The notes under the pieces: generated by a model
Databases searched by the model: none
What the model was told of the DNA's origin: nothing
What the model saw: only the letters and a program-made list of their open reading frames with translations
Made by a program: the position numbers and the translations under genes
Source of the DNA: an uncultured Solobacterium sp.
GTDB lineage: Bacteria; Bacillota_I; Bacilli_A; Erysipelotrichales; Erysipelotrichaceae
Length of the DNA stretch: 33,150 bases
Direction: 5' to 3'
Assembly (NCBI GenBank): GCA_938041275.1
Contig: CALISH010000082.1
Coordinates: 1 to 33,150 of the forward strand
Shown: in pieces, positions 16,862-25,009 of the stretch
How positions within the stretch are numbered: the stretch's first letter is position 1
Layout: each line of letters begins with the position of its first letter

Positions 16862-18424
16862 ATGAGTATATTAAACGTTGAACATTTATCACATAGCTTT
16901 GGAGACCGTGTCATCTTTGATGATGTGTCTTTTCGTCTTCTAAAAGGTGAACACATTGGTTTAATTGGCGCAAATGGTGAAGGTAAGTCAACGTTTATGA
17001 AAATTGTGACTGGTCAACTTGTTCCCGAAGAAGGCAAAGTGGAATGGGCAAAACATGTCATCACAGGGTATATGGATCAGACAGCCATCTTAACAAAAGG
17101 TAGCACAATACGTATGGTCTTACAGACTGCCTTCGATGAGCTTTTTGAAATGGAAAGTCGCATGAACCAACTTTATATGGATATGGCAGATGAGTCCATC
17201 AGTGAAGCACAGATGGATGAGATGATGAGTGAAGCAGGTTCATTAGCAGATGTACTAAATGCACATGACTTTTATATGATTGATGCAAAGATTGATGAAG
17301 TATCACGTGCATTGGGTTTATATGACCTAGGTTTAGATAGAGATGTTGTGGATTTATCTGGTGGACAACGTACAAAGGTCTTACTAGCCAAACTCTTACT
17401 ACAAAAGCCAGATATCTTACTCTTAGATGAACCTACAAACTATCTCGATGTAGAACATATCACATGGTTACAGAAGTACTTACAAGAATATGAGAATGCG
17501 TTTATTTTGATTTCACATGATATTCCATTCTTGAATAGTGTCGTCAATATTATCTATCACATGGATAACAGTGCACTTACAAGATATGCAGGTAACTATG
17601 ATAAGTTTATGGAAGTCTACGAAGTCCGCAAAGCACAAAAAGAAGCTGCCTATAATCGCCAACAAAAAGAAATTGCGGAGTTAAAGGACTTTGTGGCTAG
17701 AAACAAAGCACGAGTCTCTACACGTAATATGGCGATGTCTCGACAGAAGAAACTGGATAAGATGGAGATAATTGAAAAGACCATCGAAAAACCAAAGCCA
17801 GAATTCTCATTCCGTACAGCACGTACGCCAGGTCGAGTCATCTTTGAGACAAAACAACTCATGATTGGTTATGATACACCACTTTCCAAACCACTTGATT
17901 TTCTTGTGGAAAGAAAAGAGAAGGTGATTCTCAGTGGCGCCAATGGTATTGGTAAGACAACACTTTTAAAGAGTCTACTTGGTATTATCCCGCCATTATC
18001 TGGTGAGATTGAAAAAGACCAATATTTAGAGATTGGATACTTCGAACAAGAAGTATTTGGTGATAATGATAAAACATGCTTGCAAGAAATTTGGGATACA
18101 TTTCCAGCATGGACACAATATGAGTGCCGTGCAGCACTTGCCAAGTGTGGTCTAACAACAAAACATATTGAAAGTCGTATTCAAGTACTTTCTGGTGGTG
18201 AACAGGCGAAGGTCAGACTTTGCAAGTTAATGAATCGTGATGCGAATATTCTTGTGTTAGACGAACCTACAAACCACTTAGATGCAGATGCGAAAGATTC
18301 ATTAAAACAAGCATTATTAGATTATCAAGGAACTGTGCTAATGGTTTGTCATGAGCCAGATTTCTATGAAGGTTTAGCGACTCGTGTTGTTGATTGTACT
18401 GAATGGACAACGCGTATTATTTGA
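16862..18424 (+). CDS. ABC-F family ATPase (ribosome-associated, translation factor type)
   Basis: The 520-aa soluble protein has two ABC modules and no membrane domain. The first has GANGEGKST, signature LSGGQRTKVLLA and Walker B LLLDEPTNYLD. The second has GANGIGKTT, LSGGEQAKVRLC and LVLDEPTNHLD. The charged helical linker between them (about residues 240-320, rich in Lys/Arg/Glu) is the P-site tRNA interaction motif region that defines ABC-F. Members act on the ribosome, either rescuing stalled translation or protecting against antibiotics. The short linker and length suit a housekeeping type, but resistance cannot be excluded. Its stop codon overlaps the ribosome binding site of brnQ. Confidence 0.93.
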   Translation: MSILNVEHLSHSFGDRVIFDDVSFRLLKGEHIGLIGANGEGKSTFMKIVTGQLVPEEGKVEWAKHVITGYMDQTAILTKGSTIRMVLQTAFDELFEMESRMNQLYMDMADESISEAQMDEMMSEAGSLADVLNAHDFYMIDAKIDEVSRALGLYDLGLDRDVVDLSGGQRTKVLLAKLLLQKPDILLLDEPTNYLDVEHITWLQKYLQEYENAFILISHDIPFLNSVVNIIYHMDNSALTRYAGNYDKFMEVYEVRKAQKEAAYNRQQKEIAELKDFVARNKARVSTRNMAMSRQKKLDKMEIIEKTIEKPKPEFSFRTARTPGRVIFETKQLMIGYDTPLSKPLDFLVERKEKVILSGANGIGKTTLLKSLLGIIPPLSGEIEKDQYLEIGYFEQEVFGDNDKTCLQEIWDTFPAWTQYECRAALAKCGLTTKHIESRIQVLSGGEQAKVRLCKLMNRDANILVLDEPTNHLDADAKDSLKQALLDYQGTVLMVCHEPDFYEGLATRVVDCTEWTTRII

Positions 18425-18432
18425 GGAGATCT

Positions 18433-19770
18433 ATGAAAAAATTAACAAAAAAAGAATATCTATTACTTGGGTCAATGTTATTTGGTATGTTTTTTGGTGC
18501 AGGTAATTTGATTTTCCCAGTATATATGGGACAGTTGTCTGGTGCCAATAGTATTCCTGCAATCATTGGCTTCTGTATGACAGGTGTAGGATTACCACTA
18601 CTTGGAATTGCCGCAATTGGTATTTCAAAGAGCGAAGGACTATTTGATGCCTCAAAGAAGGTATCTACATGGTTTAGTTACTTCTTTACAGTCATTCTAT
18701 ATTTAAGTATTGGTCCATTATTTGCGATTCCAAGAACAGCAACAGTAAGTTTTACCACCGGTATTACACCGTTTATTACAACTGGTCAAACACAACTTGG
18801 ATTATTCATCTATACGCTGATTTTCTTTGCACTAGTACTATTATTCTCATTACGTCCATCGAAGATTATGACGTGGATTGGCAAATATATTAACTCTATC
18901 TTCTTGGTTTTATTATTCTGTTTATTGGCATTATCATTTATTAAACCAATTGGTTCCTTTACGTCAGTACAACCAACAGATGGTTATATATCACAACCAT
19001 TCTTTACAGGTCTTCTAGAAGGCTATAACACGATGGATGCCTTAGCATCTTTGGCATTTGCGATTGTACTCATTAACGCAATCAAAGAATTCCATATCAA
19101 AGATGCAAAAGAAATCGCAAAGATTACACTCAAAAGTGGTGTGATAGCAGTTGCGTTAATGACACTAATATATTTTGGATTAACGATCTTAGGTGCACAA
19201 TCTGTACTATTACAAGGTGTGAGTGAAAATGGTGGCGTTTCCTTAGCAATCCTTGCGAAACATTATTATGGTTCTGTAGGAAATGTATTACTTGCAGGAA
19301 TTATGATTTTTGCGTGTTTAAAGACAGCGATTGGTCTTGTTACATCATGTGCTGAAACATTTGTTGAAGTATTCCCAAAGACAGTATCTTATCGCATTTA
19401 TGCAATTGGATTTACTCTCATCTCATTCCTTTTATCAAACTTTGGATTAGATCGTATTCTTAAGTACTCATTACCTGCATTACTATTCTTATATCCAATT
19501 ACAATCGTATTCGTATTATTGTTGCTGGTTGGTAGTTTTGTGGGAGAGAATAAGATAATCTATCAATCTACGATTATCGCAACAATTATCGCAGCATTTA
19601 TGGATACATTCTCTAAGCCATCCTATACATTCATGCATAGTGCATTTACGGATGGAGTAATAAATCTATATCAGAAATTACCAATGTATGAGATTGGATT
19701 TGCATGGGTAATCTTCTCTGTGATTGGATTAATCATTGGTTTCATATTATCGAAGATATTAAAAAAATAG
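18433..19770 (+). CDS. brnQ: Branched-chain amino acid transporter, LIVCS family
   Basis: The 446-aa polytopic membrane protein begins KKLTKKEYLLLGSMLFGMFF with FGAGNLIFPVYMGQ, the family signature, and has about 12 predicted helices. It takes up Leu, Ile and Val by sodium symport. The start is ATG 18433, with GAGGAG at 18423-18428 overlapping the preceding stop codon. An upstream in-frame ATG at 18403 lies within the ABC-F gene and adds unrelated residues. Its TAG stop is inside the stem of a bidirectional terminator. Confidence 0.95.
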   Translation: MKKLTKKEYLLLGSMLFGMFFGAGNLIFPVYMGQLSGANSIPAIIGFCMTGVGLPLLGIAAIGISKSEGLFDASKKVSTWFSYFFTVILYLSIGPLFAIPRTATVSFTTGITPFITTGQTQLGLFIYTLIFFALVLLFSLRPSKIMTWIGKYINSIFLVLLFCLLALSFIKPIGSFTSVQPTDGYISQPFFTGLLEGYNTMDALASLAFAIVLINAIKEFHIKDAKEIAKITLKSGVIAVALMTLIYFGLTILGAQSVLLQGVSENGGVSLAILAKHYYGSVGNVLLAGIMIFACLKTAIGLVTSCAETFVEVFPKTVSYRIYAIGFTLISFLLSNFGLDRILKYSLPALLFLYPITIVFVLLLLVGSFVGENKIIYQSTIIATIIAAFMDTFSKPSYTFMHSAFTDGVINLYQKLPMYEIGFAWVIFSVIGLIIGFILSKILKK

Positions 19771-19786
19771 CCGTAAGGCTATTTTT
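19763..19786. terminator. Bidirectional terminator shared by brnQ and the HIRAN gene
   Basis: AAAAATAGCC and GGCTATTTTT form a perfect 10-bp stem with loop GTAA, giving a T-run on either strand. The TAG stop codons of both convergent genes lie within the two arms. Confidence 0.93.
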
Positions 19787-20126
19787 CGTTACATGCATTC
19801 TGCTGGTAAGCTCGGACTTCAGAAAAAGAAGGATCTAAAACAACTTTACAAATAATATAATCCTCGGATTTGAAGGTAACGACTGCTTCTGCAGTTTGTC
19901 CAATTTTATCATAAAGTCTACCAGCACTCATACATTCTCCAATCACAGTTCGAACGCTATTTGCGACATATCCGATTTTACCAAAAGGGATATGATTTAC
20001 CTGAATGGATTCTGTATCATATTCGTTATTAGTATCTTTCTTGAGATAAAGGATATCTCCTTTTTCAACCATTTCTGTACCGTAGCGGTAGAATGTTCCT
20101 GTAACTGTTATATAAGCTTCTTTCAT
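19779..20126 (-). CDS. HIRAN-domain protein (115 aa)
   Basis: A stand-alone HIRAN domain spans most of the protein: VTGTFYRYG near the start, a beta segment with GDILYLKKDTNNEYDTESIQV, then KIGYVANSV. In larger proteins HIRAN binds 3' single-stranded DNA ends or damaged DNA. Small bacterial versions are common but have no proven role. The start ATG is preceded by AAGGAGGG (20135-20142 on the + strand numbering). It is convergent with brnQ and divergent from the 20374 locus, and so appears to be a single-gene unit. Confidence 0.8.
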   Translation of the reverse strand: MKEAYITVTGTFYRYGTEMVEKGDILYLKKDTNNEYDTESIQVNHIPFGKIGYVANSVRTVIGECMSAGRLYDKIGQTAEAVVTFKSEDYIICKVVLDPSFSEVRAYQQNACNEK

Positions 20127-20258
20127 GGGTGAAACCCTCCTTGTTTATCTATTAGTACTATATAGGAGAGACTGTACATAAAATATGCCAGATTAGAATT
20201 ACTTTTAAGAATTTGGTTAAATATAAGAATTATAAATTTAATTTAATGCAATTATACT

Positions 20259-20308
20259 GATTGAAAGTATCATAAAATTATTGTTTCAATCATATAATAC
20301 GATTGAAC
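20259..20308 (+). promoter_or_regulatory. Promoter and operator-like repeats of the 20374 locus
   Basis: GATTGAAA (20259-20266) and TTTCAATC (20284-20291) are perfect inverted arms 17 bases apart. The -10 TATAAT (20293-20298) follows at once, and a further GATTGAAC (20301-20308) lies just beyond it. Three copies of the same word around a -10 suggest repressor binding. No good -35 is visible. The surrounding 20150-20373 is otherwise A+T-rich and shows no gene. Confidence 0.5.
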
Positions 20309-20373
20309 TAAAGAAAGAAAACAATTATTGTATAAGCATAAAGATGTATAAATTATAATTTTGGGTGATAAAT

Positions 20374-21591
20374 ATGGATGTTAATATAATACGTACAGAT
20401 TTCCCTATTTTTTCAAATAACGCTAATTATATATATTTTGATAATGCTGCAACGACTTTTAAGCCTAAATGTGTACTTGAGAGAATAAAAAATTTCTATG
20501 AAAATAGTACGTCTAATATACATAGAGGAGAGTATTTAATTGCACGCGAGAACAATGAACTCTTTGATCAAACTAGAACGTCATTAGCTCGATTAATCAA
20601 TTGTAAAAGTGAAGAGATTATATTCACTTTTAATACAACGCAAGGATTAAATCAGATTGCGTATAGTTTTGGAGAAAATCTATTAAAATCTGGTGATGTT
20701 ATTTTGACTACAAAAATTGAACATGCATCAAGTATGCTTCCATTTTTCAGACTTGAAAAAAAATATGGTATAAAAATCAAATATATAGATGTTGAAGAAA
20801 ATGGAAGTATATCTCTAGATAAATTGGAAAAATCTATTAACGAAAGAACGAAAGCAATTGTGATTGCACATGTAACAAATACGCTAGGCGGTGTTAGACC
20901 AATAAAAGAAATTTGTAAAGTTGCACATAATCATAATATGCTTGTTGCTGTAGATGGTGCTCAGTCTGTACCACATATGCCGATAGATGTTAGAGATCTA
21001 GATTGTGATTTTATGGTTTTTAGTGGGCATAAAATGTGTGGGCCTGATGGGGTAGGCATATTGTTCGGAAAATATAATCTACTAGAAAAGATGGACCCAC
21101 TATTAATGGGTGGCGATATGTCATATAGATTTCAAACAGATGGAACATTAGTTCTTAAAAGTATTCCATATAGGTTTGAAGCTGGAACACCGAATATTGA
21201 AGGAGTGATAGGATTGGGTGCTTCAGTAGATTATCTGATGGAAATTGGTATGAGTAATATATATCGTTATGAACAGAAATTGCGAAAATATCTACTAGAT
21301 AGATTAGCAAATTTAACAAATATCAAAGTTTTAAATCAGAATTCGGATACCGGTCCAATTCTATTTAGTGCATATGGTGTTATTGCTTTGGATGCAGCTA
21401 GTTTTCTTTCTAGTCGTGGCATAGCGGTTAGAAGTGGTGATCATTGTGCGAAAACTTTAAACGAAGTAATAAAAAAATCATCTACTGTTAGGATTTCTTT
21501 ATATTTCTATAATACTAAGGATGAGATAGATAAACTTGTTGATGCAATTTCTGATATTTCAGTTGAATCTGCGACAGGATCTTATTTCTAA
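20374..21591 (+). CDS. SufS/CsdA-like PLP enzyme (class V aminotransferase fold, cysteine desulfurase-type)
   Basis: The 405-aa protein aligns in design with group II cysteine desulfurases: IYFDNAATT near residue 20, THE-equivalent KIEHAS with His117, and VAVDGAQ with Asp194 and Gln197. The PLP lysine is in FSGHKMCGPDG (Lys220), the catalytic loop is RSGDHCAKTL with Cys358, and TVRISLYFYN contains Arg373. Desulfurases usually read R-x-G-H-H-C; here the first His is Asp356, so activity may be altered. The ATG at 20374 is chosen over GTG 20365 because MDVNIIRTDFPIF matches SufS starts. No SufU, SufBCD or IscU is nearby; the neighbours are an amidohydrolase fusion and PTS genes. A role in sulfur or amine removal from a sugar-like compound is inference. 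Base composition is clearly more A+T-rich than the flanking genes. Confidence 0.85.
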   Translation: MDVNIIRTDFPIFSNNANYIYFDNAATTFKPKCVLERIKNFYENSTSNIHRGEYLIARENNELFDQTRTSLARLINCKSEEIIFTFNTTQGLNQIAYSFGENLLKSGDVILTTKIEHASSMLPFFRLEKKYGIKIKYIDVEENGSISLDKLEKSINERTKAIVIAHVTNTLGGVRPIKEICKVAHNHNMLVAVDGAQSVPHMPIDVRDLDCDFMVFSGHKMCGPDGVGILFGKYNLLEKMDPLLMGGDMSYRFQTDGTLVLKSIPYRFEAGTPNIEGVIGLGASVDYLMEIGMSNIYRYEQKLRKYLLDRLANLTNIKVLNQNSDTGPILFSAYGVIALDAASFLSSRGIAVRSGDHCAKTLNEVIKKSSTVRISLYFYNTKDEIDKLVDAISDISVESATGSYF

Positions 21592-21662
21592 ATAAAAATT
21601 ATATTGAGTAATTAAATGTGAGTCTATTCATAGTAATAAATTATTTTGAGGAGGTAATTATT

Positions 21663-23210
21663 ATGTATGATTTGTCTCAAATGACATATATTGAAGCTAA
21701 GAAAAAAATTCTTTTATGTGATGCAATAATTGTGCCACTTGGAAGTGTGGAACAACATGGTTATGTACTTCCGCTAAATACAGATAATATAATATGCATG
21801 CATATTACAAATGATTTGTGCGAAAGGTTTAATTTGGCACATTTACCTCTAGTTCCTTTTGGTCAGACTTGGAGCTCTTCAAATTTTCCTGGAACAATTT
21901 CTATAACTCCAACCAATATACAAAATTATATTTGTGATATAGCTCTCTCATTAGAAAAAGCCAGTGCAAAAAAAATAATATTTTATTCTTTTCATAATGG
22001 AAATCAAGAAGTAATAAAGCAGTGTGCAAGATCATTGTACGAACAATATAATAATATTTATTATATTAACTCCAATAATATGAAGAGAATATGCGAGAAT
22101 ATTGAAGAAATAACATTTAAACATAATATATGGCATGCAGGTGAAATAGAGGTATCTTTAATGATGTATTTGTCCCCTGATGACATCCGGAATAATAAGT
22201 TAAGCAATTCTGATGATAATATTGCGGATTTAAAACCAATAAAATGGGATAGCTTTAATCCGAATGGATCATTTGGTGATACAACTCTCTCATCGGTTAC
22301 TAAAGGCAAAAAAATTTATTCAAATTTATTGAGAGAATTGAATGAACAAGTCAAAAAAATAATTAGCGATAATCAAAGAATTAGTGATATTGAATTGTTT
22401 GTGTCGGATTTAGATGGAACATTATTGACAAATAGCAAAATGGTTACTACATATTCAATAGAAGTTATAAATAGATTAAGAGAAAATAATGTTGCTATAT
22501 GTATTGCTACAGGCAGAAATGTACATATGGCTAAACAGATAATAGAGAAAATTGGAAATGAAAATGTATATTTGATATCTGATAACGGTGCGTATGTTTA
22601 TGACTGTAAAAAAAAGGGGTCAATATACGAAAAAAATATTGGGGTAGAAGATGCACGAAATATAATTAACTATTTAATAAGTAATAAGTATAGATTCGTA
22701 GCATACTCATCTTCTACGATGTATTATTTTTTATTAAATGAAGAGATTGAAAAAAAGATACAAAGAGTTAAAAAATTTGAAGTAGATCAACAATCAAATA
22801 ATTTACTATACACAAAAAATATTAATAGTGTTGATGATGTTGATAATATATCTAAACTACTGAAAATAGTTATATATTTAGAAAACGATTCTGACATTAG
22901 TGGTATATATCCAAATATAAAAAATGAAAATGTTCGTTTTGAGCAAACTGGCGAAAGATATTGGAGTGTGTGTCACAAACTAGCATCAAAAGATAATGGA
23001 TTAAAATATTTACAGAAATACCTTTTTATAAATAGTGAAAAAACTATTGCGTTTGGAGATTTTGATAATGATATTTCTTTATTCAAACGTGCGAAATATA
23101 AGGTAGCAATGTCTAATGCATCAGACTCATTAATTCTGTGTTCCAATTTTATGACAGATTCAAATGAAAATGATGGTGTAGCAAAATTTGTGAGTAATAA
23201 AATTCTATAA
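21663..23210 (+). CDS. Fusion of a creatininase-family amidohydrolase and a Cof-type HAD phosphatase
   Basis: The 515-aa protein starts at ATG 21663 behind GAGGAGG. Residues 1-235 are a creatininase-family domain with all expected metal ligands visible: GSVEQHG (Glu30, His32), Asp41, FHNGN (His111) and HAGEIEVS (Glu161). The closing NGSFGDTTLSSVTKGKK segment is also typical. Residues about 243-515 are a Cof/HAD-IIB hydrolase: SDLDGT (Asp249, Asp251), IATGR (Thr283), Lys443 and GDFDND (465-470). Creatininase relatives open cyclic or formyl amides; Cof-type HADs remove phosphate from sugar phosphates or cofactors. Joining them suggests sequential steps on one phosphorylated, amide-containing intermediate. 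I know of no such named fusion. The sequence is continuous through the junction, with no stop or frameshift. Codon use is strongly A+T-biased. Confidence 0.9.
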   Translation: MYDLSQMTYIEAKKKILLCDAIIVPLGSVEQHGYVLPLNTDNIICMHITNDLCERFNLAHLPLVPFGQTWSSSNFPGTISITPTNIQNYICDIALSLEKASAKKIIFYSFHNGNQEVIKQCARSLYEQYNNIYYINSNNMKRICENIEEITFKHNIWHAGEIEVSLMMYLSPDDIRNNKLSNSDDNIADLKPIKWDSFNPNGSFGDTTLSSVTKGKKIYSNLLRELNEQVKKIISDNQRISDIELFVSDLDGTLLTNSKMVTTYSIEVINRLRENNVAICIATGRNVHMAKQIIEKIGNENVYLISDNGAYVYDCKKKGSIYEKNIGVEDARNIINYLISNKYRFVAYSSSTMYYFLLNEEIEKKIQRVKKFEVDQQSNNLLYTKNINSVDDVDNISKLLKIVIYLENDSDISGIYPNIKNENVRFEQTGERYWSVCHKLASKDNGLKYLQKYLFINSEKTIAFGDFDNDISLFKRAKYKVAMSNASDSLILCSNFMTDSNENDGVAKFVSNKIL

Positions 23211-23230
23211 AACTGGATTAAAACATAAAA

Positions 23231-23257
23231 TTGATTACAAGAATTACTGATTATAAT
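23231..23257 (+). promoter_or_regulatory. Weak internal promoter candidate before the EIIC gene
   Basis: TTGATT (23231-23236) and TATAAT (23252-23257) have a short 15-base spacer in the 94-base gap between the fusion gene and EIIC. The genes may simply be co-transcribed from 20293. Confidence 0.3.
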
Positions 23258-23304
23258 TAGCCCATTAAATAGAGAACCATATAATTTGAAAAGGAGGATA
23301 TAAT

Positions 23305-24654
23305 ATGGATAAAATTCTCAATTTATTTTTGCGACAGATTCTTGGACAGCCGTTTTTACTAATCCCTATAGTTGTTTTGATTGGCTATTTGGCAATGGGA
23401 CAAAAAATCCAAAAAGCAATTATAGGTGCAATTAAAGCTTCTATTGGCGTTCTTGTGATGGGAATGGGATCGGGAGCACTGATTGGCAATTTCAATAAGG
23501 TTATTACAGCTGTAACAACGATTACAGGGCTCAAAGGTGCAGGACTAAATACTTATCCGACAATGACAGCAGCCTATGAGGTGATGGATAAAATATTAGG
23601 TGATGGTACCGGTGCTTCTTGGGGTATCTATGTACTTTTGTTTGCATTCTTAATAAATGTAGTGATGGTTGCACTTAGAAAATATACACACATTCGAGCT
23701 CTATATTTGACGGGAAATGCAATGATTGTACAAGCGGGAATAACTACATTCTTAGTTTGGAAATTTTTAAATACTGGAGCAGTTGCTACAATTGCGATAG
23801 CTTCTGTAATTACTGCATTATATTGGGGTGTCTTCTCAACTCTTCTAATTAAACCTACCCAAGAAATTACAGGTGCAGATTTCACAATTGCTCATCAACA
23901 GATGTTCTCTAATTTCTTGGCATATAAGTTAGCGCCATTTATTGGCGACCCTAAAAAAGATAATATTGAGAAGAAAAAATTGCCAGCATCATTAAGTGCG
24001 TTACAAGATAATGTTATCGCCACGTTTATAATGATGTTTATCTCTTTAATTATTATTTTCGTTATCATTGGAAAAGATGGTATTGACTGGCTAAGGGGTG
24101 CTGATGGATTAAAGCAAGTTGGTCTTTCTAATAATGTAATATTCCTTCTTTGGACATCGCTAACTCTCACCGCAAATATCTTTGTATTACTTGCTGGCGT
24201 AAGAATGTTTGTTGGCGAAATTATGATGTCATTTAAAGGAATTTCGGAAAAAATCTTACCTGGGGCAGTTGCAGGAGTAGATTGTGCTGCATTATTCTCA
24301 TTTGCACCTAAGTCTGTTGTTTTGGGATTAATGTTTGGAACAATAGGACAATTAGTTGGTTTACTACTATTAGTGGTGTTTAAATCACCAATATTCTTGA
24401 TACCTGGATTTATTCCTCTGTTTTTTGATAATGCAACAATATCAATTTATGCAAATCACTATGGCGGTTGGAAAGCTTCCGCACTAATTGTCACAATCAA
24501 TGGTTTGATTCAGATACTAGGTTCAGCACTTGTAATACATTTAGTTAACCTGCTGTGGTGGCAAGGAAGTTCTGATTATTCAACAATTTGGTTAGGAATA
24601 ACAGCATTCTTGAAGTTTATTGGATCGTTGTTGGGTATTACACCAGCAGCATAG
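23305..24654 (+). CDS. PTS EIIC, ascorbate (UlaA/SgaT) family
   Basis: The 449-aa membrane protein is a paralogue of the EIIC at 29082, sharing the IAHQQMF, LPGAV-G-DCAA and FFDNATI-YAN segments. About ten or more hydrophobic helices are present. UlaA-family EIIC proteins carry a sugar acid or related polyol across the membrane while EIIB phosphorylates it. It lacks the C-terminal hydrophilic extension seen in the second copy. AAGGAGG at 23291-23297 sets the start. The EIIB gene follows 16 bases downstream, but no EIIA lies in this locus, so phosphoryl transfer must come from an EIIA elsewhere, perhaps the one at 28609. The substrate is unlikely to be simply ascorbate because a complete ascorbate system lies next door. 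Confidence 0.92.
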   Translation: MDKILNLFLRQILGQPFLLIPIVVLIGYLAMGQKIQKAIIGAIKASIGVLVMGMGSGALIGNFNKVITAVTTITGLKGAGLNTYPTMTAAYEVMDKILGDGTGASWGIYVLLFAFLINVVMVALRKYTHIRALYLTGNAMIVQAGITTFLVWKFLNTGAVATIAIASVITALYWGVFSTLLIKPTQEITGADFTIAHQQMFSNFLAYKLAPFIGDPKKDNIEKKKLPASLSALQDNVIATFIMMFISLIIIFVIIGKDGIDWLRGADGLKQVGLSNNVIFLLWTSLTLTANIFVLLAGVRMFVGEIMMSFKGISEKILPGAVAGVDCAALFSFAPKSVVLGLMFGTIGQLVGLLLLVVFKSPIFLIPGFIPLFFDNATISIYANHYGGWKASALIVTINGLIQILGSALVIHLVNLLWWQGSSDYSTIWLGITAFLKFIGSLLGITPAA

Positions 24655-24670
24655 AAATTGGAGAAATAAT

Positions 24671-24973
24671 ATGATTAATATTCTGTGTGTTTGCGGTAAT
24701 GGTATGGGTACAAGTACTATTACAAAAATTAATGTAAAAAAAATCTGCGACAATCATAATATAGATGTAGATTTAGAATCATGTTCTTTTGGTGAGGCTC
24801 TTTCATTCCTACCTACAACTGATATTGTAATTTCTACACCTGAATGGGTATCAACATTACCACCTGGAAATTACGAAAAGATTGTTGTAAAAAATATTTT
24901 TGATAATAAAACCATTGAAAAGTTTTTGGTGCAATTAATGAAGGATAATTTTCCTGATGAAAATTGCGAATAA
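24671..24973 (+). CDS. PTS EIIB, lactose/ascorbate (UlaB) type
   Basis: The 100-aa cytosolic phosphocarrier begins MINILCVCGNGMGTS, where Cys8 directly before GNGMGTS is the expected phosphorylated cysteine. ATG 24671 with GGAGAA upstream is the start; an earlier in-frame ATG at 24620 lies within the EIIC gene. It accepts phosphate from an EIIA and passes it to the sugar bound by the preceding EIIC. Confidence 0.92.
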   Translation: MINILCVCGNGMGTSTITKINVKKICDNHNIDVDLESCSFGEALSFLPTTDIVISTPEWVSTLPPGNYEKIVVKNIFDNKTIEKFLVQLMKDNFPDENCE

Positions 24974-25009
24974 TTTAAAACGGTACTAGATTTAGAGGAG
25001 AAAAAGTAT

